A stretch of 64,000 nucleotides of DNA from assembly GCA_000320545.1 (NCBI GenBank), contig ADNK01000135.1, forward strand, positions 22,501 to 86,500, read 5' to 3'. The DNA comes from Bigelowiella natans CCMP2755. Its lineage: Eukaryota; Cercozoa; Chlorarachniophyceae. The translations under genes were made by a program, and so were the position numbers. This document shows, in pieces, positions 47,637 to 59,402 of this stretch (position 1 is the first letter of the stretch; every line of letters begins with the position of its first letter). The notes under the pieces are model-generated. The model made no database searches. It was given only the letters and a program-made list of their open reading frames with translations, and had not been told where the DNA came from.

Positions 47637-48526
47637 ATCTTATTAATATTGCAGGATGAGCAGGGAAATGTCATCAAAATGAGTCGGGAAACCACGGCGA
47701 CTCTCAAGGTAATAGGATATTATGTTTGCATGATGCATGCTGCCTAAAAAAAGCCTCCATAAAGTAAAGAATGAATAAGTTGTTGTGTTTTGCAAAAGTA
47801 GTCCCTTCATGCAATCTTCTTTTGACAGGTTAACCAAAAGAGGGAGATGCTGGAGCAGAAGAAGCTGGAGCCTACCCCACAGGTACTTCGACTTTATCGA
47901 TACTTGATATGACTCTTCCAACGAGGGTATTGGAAACTTGTTCAGCTCGTCAATAAGAAGCTTAAGCATCTCGATCCACGTATTACGGTCGCGGAGAAAC
48001 GGTCTATTACAAGGCGAAGAAAGGCGCTTATGTTCGTGAAGAAGGTTGGGCTACCCACTTGAAGGAAGATTTCACATTGGCTGAAATGTGCGTCTTTTAC
48101 AGGGAAAGTTCCAAAGAAAAGCTCAGGCTATGCGCATGGAGCAGGTACACTCTTGAATTAGTGAATATGTCTTTTATGATTCAAGTGGCCTTGATTATTC
48201 CTTGTTCCATTGGGCAGATATCCCAACAATTGCGGCAGGACCGAGTAGTTAGCAAGAAGGTTGGGGGCAGTCAGGATGCCTCTATGATTCCTGCACGTCC
48301 GATTCAGGTAGGAATCATCGATTTCTATGACGGATATCCCCCGTGATTGTTGATAAACGCACACGGAATGATTAGGTTGACGAGCTTCCAGATATTGAAT
48401 GGTGGGACGAGCGGACACTAGGGCAAAACAAAACCTATGACGATTTTACTGAGGACATGGTTCCTTCCACCATTACATTGAAGGTAGTGAGTTTTTTAAT
48501 TTATTTTGGCAGCATTAATACACATT

Positions 48527-48557
<31 letters not shown>

Positions 48558-50052
48558 TGATATATACATAATAATGTGAATGTGAGTGTATGTGTGTGTG
48601 TGTGTGTTTAATATGAAAGGTACACCATCCCGTTCCATTGGCTCCACCTTGTGAGGTTGAGCCTCCGGGACCGCGCGCTCTTCTGCTTACCAAGAAAGAG
48701 AGGAAGAAGATTCGTCGAATGAACAAGCTAGAAAAGGAGCGCGAACGACAAGATCTTGTGTCAGCAGGAATGATTCCAGCCAAGGAACCTCGATGTAATG
48801 TTTTGAAACGTTTTTTTGTTGTAATCATTTTTTTTTCTTTTTAATAAGAATGGAAATAGGCGAGAAAAATATTTTGATTGTCCTGAGTTGATAAGGATCT
48901 CGATAGAAATAATCAATGCTCGATGACGAGATCCATCCTTGCGCATTTACTATTGCATACACTTCGGGTGTGTGTAATCTGAAGACAACTAGGGAGCGCT
49001 CTGATTGAGCGCCTGAGAGCATTGGTTTCTTGCATCAACTTGAAATATATGTATTGATCATTAGTTTAATTCGTTACGTCTTCTCTTGCGTATGATCAGT
49101 GAAATTGTCAAATATGATGGCAATTCTTATGGATGAAGCTGTTGCTGACCCATCCGCTGTTGAGGTTAGATTTAGTTTTTCAAACATCCCTTCCTAGATT
49201 TCTAATATTTACGCTTGTATCAGAAAAAAGTGCGGGCTCAAATGGCAAAGCGAGCCCAAGCCCATCTTGAACACAACGCCTCCCGAAAACTATCTAAACA
49301 AGCCAAGAGTGAGAAACTCCGCAAGAAGTTGCAAGAGGATACTCGGAAGAAGTCCGAGGTCACCATATACCTCGCTCCTGATTTGTCTTCCAAGCAAGTT
49401 CGCTTCAAGATTGATGCCAATGCAAACCAGTAAGCAACATCAGAACTTGACCGGGAAACGCTTTGAATTTGTTCTGACATTCGATTTGCTTTTTCTAGGT
49501 ATAATATGACTGGTGTGGGAGTGATCTCTGACATTGCGAACGTCGTTGTGCTGGAGGGTGGCCCTAAGGGAACGAAGAAATTTAAGGGTATGGACATTTC
49601 ACCTCAAATTTTTGGTTGTAGATTGTGACAAAATTGCTATCATTGAACAGGTCTGATGATGAGACGAATTAAATGGCAAACTGATGAAGCTGCTGAAATG
49701 GATGATGATGACGATGACGATAGCGACTATGAGTATCAGCAGGAGTCCTCATCGAAAACGGTAGCTCGAATGATTTTTAAACAGTTGTGTCCAATGATCT
49801 GAAAATTGATGCACTACCTTCAAGGGAGCCAAATTAATATGGCAAGGGATACAATCACAGCGTAAATTCTTAAACTTCAGATTCGAGACTTGCAGGTACG
49901 TCTCAAAAATGTTTTCTGCTTTTCCCTTCTCACAATCCAGCACATTTTTTTTTAGTTCGGAAGCAAGCGCTCGGAAATTTTTTGCCGACAAGGGTCTAGA
50001 GCATTATTGGGATCAAGCTCTAAATGCCAAGACTGCTGGAACTGAAGACTAA
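46464..50052 (+). CDS. PRP3: U4/U6 small nuclear ribonucleoprotein Prp3
   Basis: Nineteen in-phase exons give 575 residues: 46464-46501, 46771-46848, 46969-47045, 47119-47168, 47240-47422, 47484-47525, 47655-47708, 47829-47882, 47946-48044, 48103-48144, 48218-48307, 48376-48483, 48620-48794, 49100-49164, 49224-49429, 49499-49587, 49651-49760, 49825-49895, 49956-50052. Prp3 clamps the U4/U6 duplex in the tri-snRNP. Diagnostic segments are ELPDIEWWDERTL, LLTKKERKKIRRMNK, KVRAQMAKRAQAHLE, RFKIDANANQYNMTGVGV, VVVLEGGPKGTKKFK, RRIKWQ, and the C-terminal RNA-binding DUF1115 domain ending FFADKGLEHYWDQAL. A Gly/Met-rich insert (exon 5) and a basic RKRRRWG start are seen N-terminally. The choice of acceptor for exon 2 (46771, or an earlier AG) is open. 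Three introns carry TA microsatellites. Confidence 0.95.
47049..47102. repeat. (TA)n microsatellite in PRP3 intron
   Basis: TA run filling most of intron 47046-47118, directly after the donor GTTCAT. Confidence 0.95.
47561..47633. repeat. (CT)n-(TA)n microsatellite in PRP3 intron
   Basis: CT run then TA run inside intron 47526-47654. Confidence 0.95.
48531..48557. repeat. (TA)n microsatellite in PRP3 intron
   Basis: TA run inside intron 48484-48619, with a short TG run (48591-48607) before the acceptor. Confidence 0.95.
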
Positions 50053-51384
50053 TGTTCCTTGGCAACGACGATGCCCAAGCCAAACATTTGTGATGAGTTG
50101 TGACAAACTGCACGTGTGCGAGCATGGTTCATTGCGCACTGGCCGATTTTCGAGATCATGGATTCAACAAAGAAAGGAGGATTGTGTTTGGCATTCGCAT
50201 TGTGGTGCTAGGTGCATGCATGCCAGTGTGTGAATTTGCACGTGTGAACATCGTTTGTTGGCGCAAGCGCTGACATTGGGCAAGACTAGAAGAAGGTGAG
50301 CTCATTGCATGTTGAGCGTGTGTTGCATCCACTCCATCTGAACTTCGAATGCAAATGAGGTGTCATGCCAGCATGATCAACAGCTAGCTCTAGAGCTAGC
50401 TAGCTAGACAGTGCCCTTTTGAGCCCATGCTTGATGCATGCCCCGCGCTGCAGTCATGCGACCACCAGGCTAGCGCTGATCAAAATCATGCCACATGCAC
50501 TAGCACACACACACATCTAGACCATCCAGGCATCGCAGCCACCACTCTAGCACTGCTAGACTGCCATGGACCAAATGCTGTCGCATCGCCATGTCGCATG
50601 CCTGGATGCCGCGCGCCACCAACAATGAGCGGCGTGCTAGCTGCTGGCGTTGTGCCAGTGTGGTTTCAGTTGCACCCTCAATTGTTGCGACAGCAGCGCG
50701 TGTGGCGTGTTGCCAACCTGGCAGCGAATCGCATTGAGTGCTGGAGTGTCAAAGTGTGATCAACGTTTCAATCTTTCAAGCGTCACACTTTCACTTGATT
50801 TCTTCTTCTTCTTGCTTCAGCAAACAAACTTCCACGCTTGTTCGTCAGCTTGCACTGGTCTAGTGGTGCAGTTGAGCGTGGCAATTGGCACCCTCACTGC
50901 TGGACTAGCTCACCCAGTTAGCTAGCTCCAGAGCTAGTCAGTTACTTGGCTGCAGTTCCTCACTTCCTTTGCGATTTTGCACCGGAAAATTCTTTCTTTC
51001 TTCCTTTCGTTCGTTCCAGTCTGAGCAGTGTTCACCACTTTCTTTCCATCCAGCTTTCTCGTCCTTCAATTCGGTGGGCTGACAACACCACCCCCCTCCA
51101 AAACTCACCTTTGAGGTCTGATCAGAATGCCTCACTTTGCTCTGGTCTAGCAGTGCTGTGCAGATGGTCACTCGGGATCCCCTGCGCGTGCACACCAGCA
51201 CAGCGCACGTCTAGCACGTGCCGCCACTGAGGTGCGAGCAGTGTTGCGCGTAAGGTGTTCACAGGCCGAGGCGCTACGTGCACAAGTAGGCAGGGGGGGG
51301 GAAAGGCACGTTTGCTTCCTTTTGAAGAGTTGTGTTTATTTTTATTAAAGATTATATTTTTATTAAATCGTGCACTGCGTAATC
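50053..51384. other. Palindrome-rich intergenic block downstream of PRP3
   Basis: A strong block: AGCTAGCTCTAGAGCTAGCTAG at 50383-50404 is a near-perfect palindrome, CTAGCTCCAGAGCTAG recurs at 50919-50935, and GCTAGC, CACACACAC and TTGCGACAGC words are dense. The stretch is richer in G+C than the flanks. Open frames on both strands lack protein-like composition. 51300-51384 is T-rich and leads into the inverted-repeat cluster. Confidence 0.6.
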
Positions 51385-51584
51385 ATTCGCGAAGCTTTCG
51401 CGAATGCCGCCGCACGTGGGGCAGCACACTTCCGGTGTGCTGCCATGAGTCCCGCCGGAACCCACGTGCCTATGCTGTATTAATATCTACGTTATCTATA
51501 TTCTATATCCGCGACAACCCCTTTGTTGTCGCACGTGACTTGTGCCCGCGTAGTGGTACGCGCTACACCTCCCCCAAGTCACGT
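51385..51584. ncRNA. Cluster of nested perfect inverted repeats (structured RNA or cruciform candidate)
   Basis: Five stems in 200 bp. ATTCGCGAA (51385-51393) pairs with TTCGCGAAT (51397-51405). GCACGTGGG (51412-51420) pairs with CCCACGTGC (51461-51469) and encloses GCAGCACAC (51421-51429) with GTGTGCTGC (51435-51443). GCGACAAC (51511-51518) pairs with GTTGTCGC (51525-51532). ACGTGACTTG (51533-51542) pairs with CAAGTCACGT (51575-51584). All arms are perfect. I know no RNA family with this layout. It may be a non-coding RNA, a 3'-end processing signal or a DNA element; strand and transcription are unknown. Confidence 0.5.
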
Positions 51585-51599
51585 TGCTCCTTCCTTCCT

Positions 51600-52130
51600 T
51601 CCTTATTCCCTTAGACCTTCATCGCTTTCGGAACTTCACCATTGGAGCTGTTGAGATCATCACGGGACACCAATTCATCCATGTACTTCCCGCCCGTCAT
51701 GCTGCATTGTGGGTTGTTAGAAAGAAAGAAAGCAGAAACCATGTGAGTGTTCGATGTCCAGTGTTGATGTTTGGGCATTGCCGGTAGTACCGAAAGAACA
51801 GTGTGATTTGCATCGAATTCCTTCTTCGATGCCAACCCGCATCCAAGGAGATTCAGAGTTTTACTGGACAATAATTTCATTGTGCAAGGCCAAAAGGAAT
51901 TAAATCCCTGAATTATACACCCTTCACAGTGGAATTTGATAGAAACATTCAACTCGAAAATGCCAAGTGTAACAAATAATAGTCTGAAATATCCCTCTCG
52001 AGCACTTGCAGAGAGGGAGCAGAAATTTCGGGACAACCAGCGATTTCAATACGACAAGATCTATAGTTGTCGCATCTATGATTCAGAGGGAATTTATGTA
52101 TGGAGATGGAGGCAGTAACAAGTTCACATT
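51600..52130. other. Ambiguous coding region with competing frames on both strands
   Basis: The minus strand holds a 141-codon frame (51611-52036) ending GEVPKAMKV, with protein-like pieces such as GCGLASKKEFDANHTVLS. The plus strand holds YPSRALAEREQKFRDNQRF followed by a tail ending VWRWRQ (stop at 52116-52118), and VVPKEQCDLHRIPSSMP upstream. I could not find a splice model that joins the pieces in phase on either strand. At most one is a gene. No family recognised. Confidence 0.35.
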
Positions 52131-52359
52131 AAGATAGTTTATGAAGTCTCCCTTTACTCCATACTACCAAAATATAACATATTTAAGTATAAAAATTCTA
52201 TTATCTGATGTCTCTTAGTATAAATATAAATATATATCAAATATTGGAACCCACAGAAAATCTCAGTTTTTGGGGCTGACATCTTCCCACTACCCCACAA
52301 ATAATTCATACACTTCTAACTTCCAACCTTCCCCTTCCCCTTCGCTTCCTTTCCGAGCA

Positions 52360-52948
<589 letters not shown>

Positions 52949-54550
52949 GTTGGCTGATTGAGTTTAAGAACGAACTCGAGATTGTGAGGTTTTCTCGCTT
53001 GTACAGATTTCCCTGCTTGGTTCCAACTTGTTCGTAGAGCCAGAGTGAAATAGATTCCATGAAGATTCTATTTTAGGAAACAAATTGGATATTATATGGG
53101 CTATTGTATGATGGCCTTCCGTGAAATACTGTTAACACGAAGTTATTATGCACGGAGTTTTGAGATGATCATGATCATGATAACACCTGCGATGATGATT
53201 GCAGTGCTGCACGTTCACGGGTATGAACGCGACGCCATTAACCGAATCGAGATGACTAGTTGTTTATTTGTGACACACATGGTACCTTACACCCGCTCTT
53301 CGCATGTGGCGCACGCCAGCTAGCCAGTTAGCCTGCCCTAGTGAGTGAGCCATTCATCCAAGCAAGTGCTGTTCATTTCTAGGTTTGAACAGCCAAGTGG
53401 TGATTTTCGCTGTTGTGCACATTGAAATGCACATATGCTAGCATGCGGCATTGCGTTGCCCATGCATTGCAACAATGCTAGAATGAACGCATTTCCATTC
53501 GTTGTCGTCTGTCCTAGCTAGTGCTAGAGTGTCCTGCTCTAGCTAGCTGCTAACTGGTCTGCTAGCTGGTAGCAGCACCACAAACAGCTAGCTAGCATGC
53601 ACTCTAGCACTGCACAAACTGTTCGACATTCGCAAATGCAAAACAAATGCATGATCGAGACTGTTCGAATGAATGGAACAGCAAAATCATCCATTCGTGT
53701 GTGCCAACTTCACATTCGAACAGAACACTAGAACAGTTGTGCGGCGCGGCAACTGCTAGACTGTTCACATGTTCGCTAGTCTAGCAGTGTTGTGCACGGT
53801 GTTCACACACACAGCTAGCTAGACAATGTTTGCAAAAAATGCTGAAGCTTTCAAATGCATGATCATGTGCATGCTCTAGCGGCACTCGACAACAGAAACA
53901 AACATATTCAACCTGAGCGCTGTGTGGCCGCTACTTTCTAGCTTTGCTGAGAGTTTGCACAGCTACGTACATCAGGGTGACCATTGAAAAAATTCAATTC
54001 ATCCATCACATCCGTCTCACAGTGTTTGCATTCACTGTTGTTCGTTGCCAGTCCTGCTCACTCTAACACTGCAAGATTTCACTAGCTAGCTAGCTAGCTA
54101 GACTGGGTTGTCAGTGACAGAATGCAAGCGACGCCGATTGCGCGCATCACTCGCGCACGCAGGACTAAACTAGTAAAGGATTGGCATCGCACACACAATG
54201 GTGGCATGGAGCTCTGACATGGCTAGATGGCGGGGTCTTCAAGCTCTGCCCGAGTTTAATTGCACTCGTCAGTTTCCTTGTGTCCGAACAGTGTTGCTTG
54301 TGGCTAGGACTCATCATTTCAAGCACTTTTTTGTCGCGTCAATGCATACATGCAAGGAACGCATCGCATTGCAACCGAATATGACACAGCGACAGAATTT
54401 GTCTAGTTTGTTTGCAAGAAGAACTCCATGGACTGCTGATGATGCACACGCAAGGTGCGATCCCATCTCAGTGGCATTGTGCGAAGACGTGTAGCAGTGC
54501 ATCCTGATGTACTTGTGATTCAACTTTGAGATTTGAAAGCATGTCAATTT
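52949..54550. other. Palindrome-rich intergenic block between convergent ATG8 and SDR genes
   Basis: From about 53310 to 54540 this is one of the densest blocks: CTAGCTAGCTAGCTAGCTAG at 54082-54101, ACAGCTAGCTAGCATGC near 53584, repeated GTTCGAA/ATTCGAAC words around 53620-53720, and a copy of the dispersed element. No gene seen. Confidence 0.6.
53960..54020 (+). repeat. Copy of the dispersed ~54-nt element
   Basis: CAGGGTGACCATTGAAAAAA then TCCATCACATCCGTCTCACA. Preceded at 53929-53957 by GCCGC and TTGCACAGCTAC as in the other copies. Confidence 0.8.
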
Positions 54551-55626
54551 TCACAATTTTGAGCGCAATCCATCTTGCGCTTTGGTCGAAGGTAGTGATG
54601 CCTTTAACATCCTTCCACCATCCATTGTCAGACATTGCCCAGTGATCCAACCACTTTTGCGTTTGTCAGCAAGAAAATTCGTCATTTGGACAATGTCCTC
54701 GACTGTTCCACTCCTGCCGATAGGATGCGCTGAGTGACTATTTGTGTAATATCTCGCAGCTTTTTCTTTGCCCATGCCAGCTCGATTGTGCCAATCTGTG
54801 ATCACTGTTGCAGGTTGAATACAATTGACCCGAATTTGATGAGGCGCAAACTCCATAGACTGAATGCGTGTCAAATGAGCAACCCCTGCTTTAGCTACAC
54901 AGTATGGAGTGAGCTTGGGAAATGCTGCGAATGATGCAATGCTGCCAATGTGGATGACTGTGGCACCGTGGGAATCTCCAATGTTACGGCTAAATTTTGC
55001 CTCCTGTTTCAAAGCTGGAAGGAGGTACTTTGTCAAGGCAAAAACAGCTGTAAGATTCACAGTAATCTGCAGCTGGAAATCTTCCTGCATAGAATCGCGC
55101 ATAAAATTAAGAAAGAAGATGGAATTTTGACATAATGAGATGCATGTGCGCTTGTAGTGTATGCATAAATGTGAAGTTCAATGTTAAATGTTGAGTGAGT
55201 TCTGATTACCATAGATGTAGACTCAGTTGTGCAGTCTATTTTCCCCATCCCGGCGTTATTAACGAGTAGGTTTAGGCGTCCATTGCACCATTTCATTATT
55301 TTCCTACATGCTGGTTCAATCTGGTTAACCTTCGATAAGTCACAAACTTGAACAAAAGAGAGTTCCGCCGGATATCGCGCTGCCAGTTTTTCCATCTTAT
55401 CTCGTGATCGAGCAAGAAGACAGACCTTGAGGAATATGCTGCATTCAAAATGGAATAACTATGAACTTTGTAGATGCCCATGACCTTCCAACCAGAAGAC
55501 AGAAGGTTCTCGCATAGACCAGCACCAATTCCAGAAGACCCTCCAGTGACCTGCGACCATTCAACCTTTTTGGAAATTGTGTTTGAGGAGCAGTATCTTT
55601 CAAATTTTTACCACAGCTGTCGGCAT
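54551..55626 (-). CDS. Short-chain dehydrogenase/reductase (classical SDR)
   Basis: Four in-phase exons: 55612-55626, 55485-55550, 55210-55425 and 54551-55084, giving 276 residues, typical of classical SDRs. These are NAD(P)(H)-dependent oxidoreductases with a Rossmann fold. The cofactor motif VTGGSSGIGAGL (TGxxxGxG) follows a five-residue first exon. LLARSRDK places an Arg where NADP-preferring members have one. Then come LVNNAGMG (NNAG), the catalytic Ser in IGSIASF, YCVAK (YxxxK) and VNCIQPATVITDW after the active site. The substrate cannot be read from sequence. The tail after LTMDGGRML is short and basic. It is divergent from the secreted barrel-like gene. Confidence 0.93.
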
Positions 55627-56099
55627 GTTATCTATGACGAGAATGCGGCTTGTGTCTGATAACTAGATGAAAAACACAAAAAAGGATTCTCGAGGATTCG
55701 CCAAAGTGGACTCTAGATGAATGAATGAAAGGGTCTACTCGGAATTATTGCGAATTCGTAGTCGTATAATGTGTGCTCACTCTCCCAGAAAAAAAAAAAC
55801 TATGCTAATATGCTTGGATTTTCCATGTACGACTCGACATAATGCAAGTCGCAGGTTGATCATCGGAGAAGAAGACAATGAAAACAAATTTAGGAGCCAG
55901 ATCTGGAGAGATGGAGACTCTCACAAGACGATCCGATAGCATTTCCAAGGGGAATGCCGGGATTTAGAGTCTTTATTTGGGAATGCCGGAATTCGGGATT
56001 TTGAGAAGAACCATTTCTGGATAACATCACACTAGTACGAGAAGTACTCGCTGGGCTTGGGTTGATTTCTCCTTCCTGAGTGCGCTGCTGCGAGTGGCG
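55627..56099. promoter_or_regulatory. Divergent spacer between the SDR and secreted-protein genes
   Basis: 473 bp between head-to-head starts, with no supported gene and no palindromic block words. It contains two GGAATGCCGG repeats (near 55950 and 55980). Confidence 0.4.
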
Positions 56100-58248
56100 A
56101 TGGTGGTGCCGATCCCTAGCCTTCGATTTTGGGTGTTGATCCTTGTACTGACTTTCTCGACAATTCCGCACGGAGAATGCTTCGCCACCCGGCAGCTGTA
56201 TGTCGACGACACAGACGAGCTCATTGTCTCTGGGGGCGCAAACGCTATGGCCAGCACGCTGTTCTCCCTGGCGGTGGCCTACAACTTCACAGTCATGCAT
56301 CTTTACGATTTGCATCGCATTATGCCCTACAGTGGAAAAAAGGCAGATCTGAAGGCCTTCATGGATCTAGGCCGGAATGCGGGAGTAAACTTCGTTGCAG
56401 TTGGAGAGAGCCTCAACAATTTCCAGCAGGCCAGGAGTTTCTGCGTGGAATTCTTCTCAGAATACCCTAACCACTGCTTCCAAGCCTACAACTTAGAATT
56501 TGAGTTCTGGGTACCAAGCTCAGTACAGGCGGGAGGTGTTTACTGCGAATCCTATCTAACCCCAAACGGCTACGCTTGCAACTCTGATGGGGCATTCGAC
56601 TTCTGGATCACTCATCTGGCCAATATTCGAAATTCTATCGGTAATCAGGCCCACCTCACCGCCTACATTGGCTGGCCGAGCTCCGTGACGGCGCTTACCG
56701 AAGCGGAGGTTTACAGTCGAATCGTTGGTCACACGGATAGCCTGCTTATCCATGCTTACAGAGTCACTCCAGATGATACATTTTCGTTCACAAGATCCCG
56801 CCTTCTGGGCTTGAAGCAAGCTGCAGAGGCATCCTCAAAAAGCTACAACGTTTCCATCATATTTTCCGCTGAATCGGGGTTCATGGGTCCATGGCTGGCT
56901 AGCAATTCCTTGTCGGCGGCCGAGGACATATATCTATCTTCAGCCTTGGAGTATACTCCTCCTGTATTTGGTAGTTGTTGTTTAGAACAGAGCCCGTTTA
57001 CGTGGTTTTCACGATCGAACGTGGTTTCCCGTGTGCCCGTGCCGGCTCCGACTACACAGCCCACGCAACTACCATCCCCAGTAATACAAATCTTACGAAA
57101 GCACTACCTTTTTAAGCTAAACCTAACCCTCTTCTTTATCCCTGCAATCTGTGCTCCCCATCGCATATCCGTGTGTAACATTTCCATTAACTCAGGCTTC
57201 CCCCCCTTCGGAGACCACGCAACACCCCTCCAGCCATCCATCAGTGACTGCTGTGCCAACTCCCCGGTCTACCGCTCAGCCAAATTATTCTTTAAGTCCT
57301 ACTCGAGAACCTTCCCAAAGCCCAACACCATCGCCTCTACGATCAACACCTATAGAGGTGGTGTGTGGAAATACTTCGAAATTGAATCTTGCCTGTGTTT
57401 TTCGACCGAAATCCATTCACGCTTTCCATATCCTATCTGGATCATGTGTGTACGTGGATGGTGCGTGCATGCGTTCATTTTGTAGAGGTTTTGTGTTTGT
57501 AAGTGCGCGCGTGTATTAGAGAGTTCTGCAAGTGAGTGACGCGCACACGCACATACACCCAGACATGCATACACAGAGGGGGGGTGGGAGGGAGAGATAT
57601 GTGGTGTGGTATGATGTGATGTAAGTTGATGTGAGTGTGCAGCAGTAATTGACCTACCTGCTCCAACATTAGTCTCAAAGTCTTGTCCACTTTCATTCGG
57701 TGTTCCAAGCGGTCCCATGCGCAGAGCTAGCACCCATGAGGTTACAGTTGCTCAGCTTCCTCTCCCACCTTCCAGCCGTGGAGAATGCGATTATAAAGAA
57801 CGAGGGTTGCGGGAGTCTCTGGTTTGAAGCTGAAGTGGCATTTTCCTCCTATGGGAGCGCGTCGAACTTTGCGGAAAATATGCGCCAGAATCAATCTGCG
57901 GTTTTCAGTGCGCAACACGGATGGAATAGCTCATCTGTGCCCTACATCTCCCACATCCAAGTTTTCACTGGAGAGGACGGTGGTGAGACCAGTGGAGAAC
58001 AGAAGAACGACTCATATGGAGCATTAAATTTGCTTCTTATCGCGGGAATATCTGTCGCAGTTGCCCTGTTGTGTGGATTTTGTTGGTACTGGGGATTGAA
58101 GCGTTATCGTGCAGCCAAGCAGAACACGTTCAATGTCGATGCAATCCGGAGATCCTCCCGCTTGGATATCGTGGCGGCTAGCGATTCTAGTGCCTTATGC
58201 TTCGTCTCAAAGCAAAATAATCCTCGGGACAACGTTTCGTTCCAATGA
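56100..58248 (+). CDS. Secreted/type I membrane protein with barrel-like ectodomain and PT-rich stalk
   Basis: Model: exons 56100-57080, 57196-57357 and 57748-58248, in phase, 547 residues; the exact acceptor of the last exon is uncertain. A signal peptide (FWVLILVLTFSTIPHGECFA) precedes an ectodomain of about 280 residues with alternating strands and helices (LYVDDTDELIVSGGANAMAS, HLYDLHRIM, VNFVAVGES, AYNLEFEFW, DSLLIHAYRV, SIIFSAESGFMG) that looks like a TIM-barrel glycosidase fold. A Pro/Thr/Ser stalk follows, then a second lumenal domain, one membrane helix (LNLLLIAGISVAVALLCGF) and a basic cytosolic tail (KRYRAAKQ). Acidic residues at strand ends could be catalytic, but I cannot assign a glycoside hydrolase family. 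With the G8 protein it is the second PT-linker surface protein here. Confidence 0.75.
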
Positions 58249-58856
58249 TGAAAATTTTGAGTCCAGGATGGCCCTGTAGGCTGGCATATGTATACAGCGC
58301 ACACGTGGCGCTAGAGGTTCCTCTCGAACCAGTGTTGTTAAAACCTGCCATATTATTCATTTTTGCAGCCTCTGTATAGCTACTGTACAATGGCTACATA
58401 GGCGACAGCAATCGTTGCAAAGAGACACGTAGATATGTTCGAAATATATACGTAGTCGTGTATTTTTATGTAATGAATATACTTCGTCTCTATTATTGAA
58501 ACCTTTTCGTTCAGCACAGCAAGTACTGCGTGTGGTGCGCGCGCGTCGCAACTAGTGCAAACCTCGAGACACATGCATAATTGCTAAGCGCAGTGCAAAC
58601 CGATGGGCATCGGATCAGAAGACTACGGGTGCGTCGGACTTGATCAGCAGGCCCATCACATTTTTTAATGCACACAAGCTTAAAGATGATATCTGACCAA
58701 TGAACGGTAAAAAAAGTGCTTAAATCGTCATCAGCAATCATGCAGTCAAAGAATCGGATGCTTTCTTGGTTGAGACAAATCAATGGTGCATAACAAGGCA
58801 TGTGCATATAGACATATGCATTGTTGGCTCTACTACAGTAGACACAGTGATGTTTA

Positions 58857-58940
58857 CGTGTGAGACGGATGTGATGAAGTGATTAGATCTTTTCAATGGT
58901 CATTCTAATGTGGTATTATTTGTGTAAAACAACTGCTACA
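58857..58940 (-). repeat. Reverse copy of the dispersed ~54-nt element
   Basis: TGTGAGACGGATGTGATGAA, then GATTAGATCTTTTCAATGGT and CATTCTAATGTGG. GCTACAGCA follows, as in the hairpin part of the other copies. Confidence 0.85.
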
Positions 58941-59165
58941 GCAATTCTCAAGTTGCATTTGTTTGTTTTTACTATTACGTGCTCTATGAATTCAAAAGCG
59001 TCCTCATCATTGAGTTGATGTCAGGCAATGCCCACCGCGGCGCGTGCCATTCTTTCAGTTGTTGTTGCAATCGTTTTACATCATCTTTGCGGTCCATGAT
59101 GGAAGTCAATTGGTTGCGTATAGTGTTCTGAATGAATACACGAATGGCGAATTGTGCATGTAGAC

Positions 59166-59241
59166 ATTCGTTATTCGCACTGTTCACTTCACTATCCATC
59201 GAGGTTTGCCACTCGTATGAATAGTGCGAATAGTAACGAAT
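59166..59241. repeat. Imperfect inverted repeat of GCGAAT/ATTCGC words
   Basis: Left arm 59166-59186 (ATTCGTTATTCGCACTGTTC) is nearly complementary to right arm 59218-59241 (TGAATAGTGCGAATAGTAAC, then GAAT), with a loop of about 31 bp. Further GCGAAT words follow to 59275. Confidence 0.7.
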
Positions 59242-59402
59242 AGTAGCGAATAATTTGCTATTCGCAAAAGCGAACATCGTGCATACTCACTCATTCGCGC
59301 AAGGCACATAGTTCTTTGTGTACATGTGTGCCAACAGTTCGCTCTATGCTAGGTAGGTTGGATTTATTGGGATTATTTCACTCTGAACCCCTGTCTCATT
59401 TT

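Larger units (their letters stand above)
58249..59402. other. Palindrome/repeat-rich intergenic block between convergent genes
   Basis: 58500-59400 contains a reverse copy of the dispersed element, an imperfect inverted repeat built from GCGAAT words (59166-59241) and CATGTGCATATAGACATATGCATTG. No coding signal apart from the end of the globin gene at the right edge. Confidence 0.55.
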
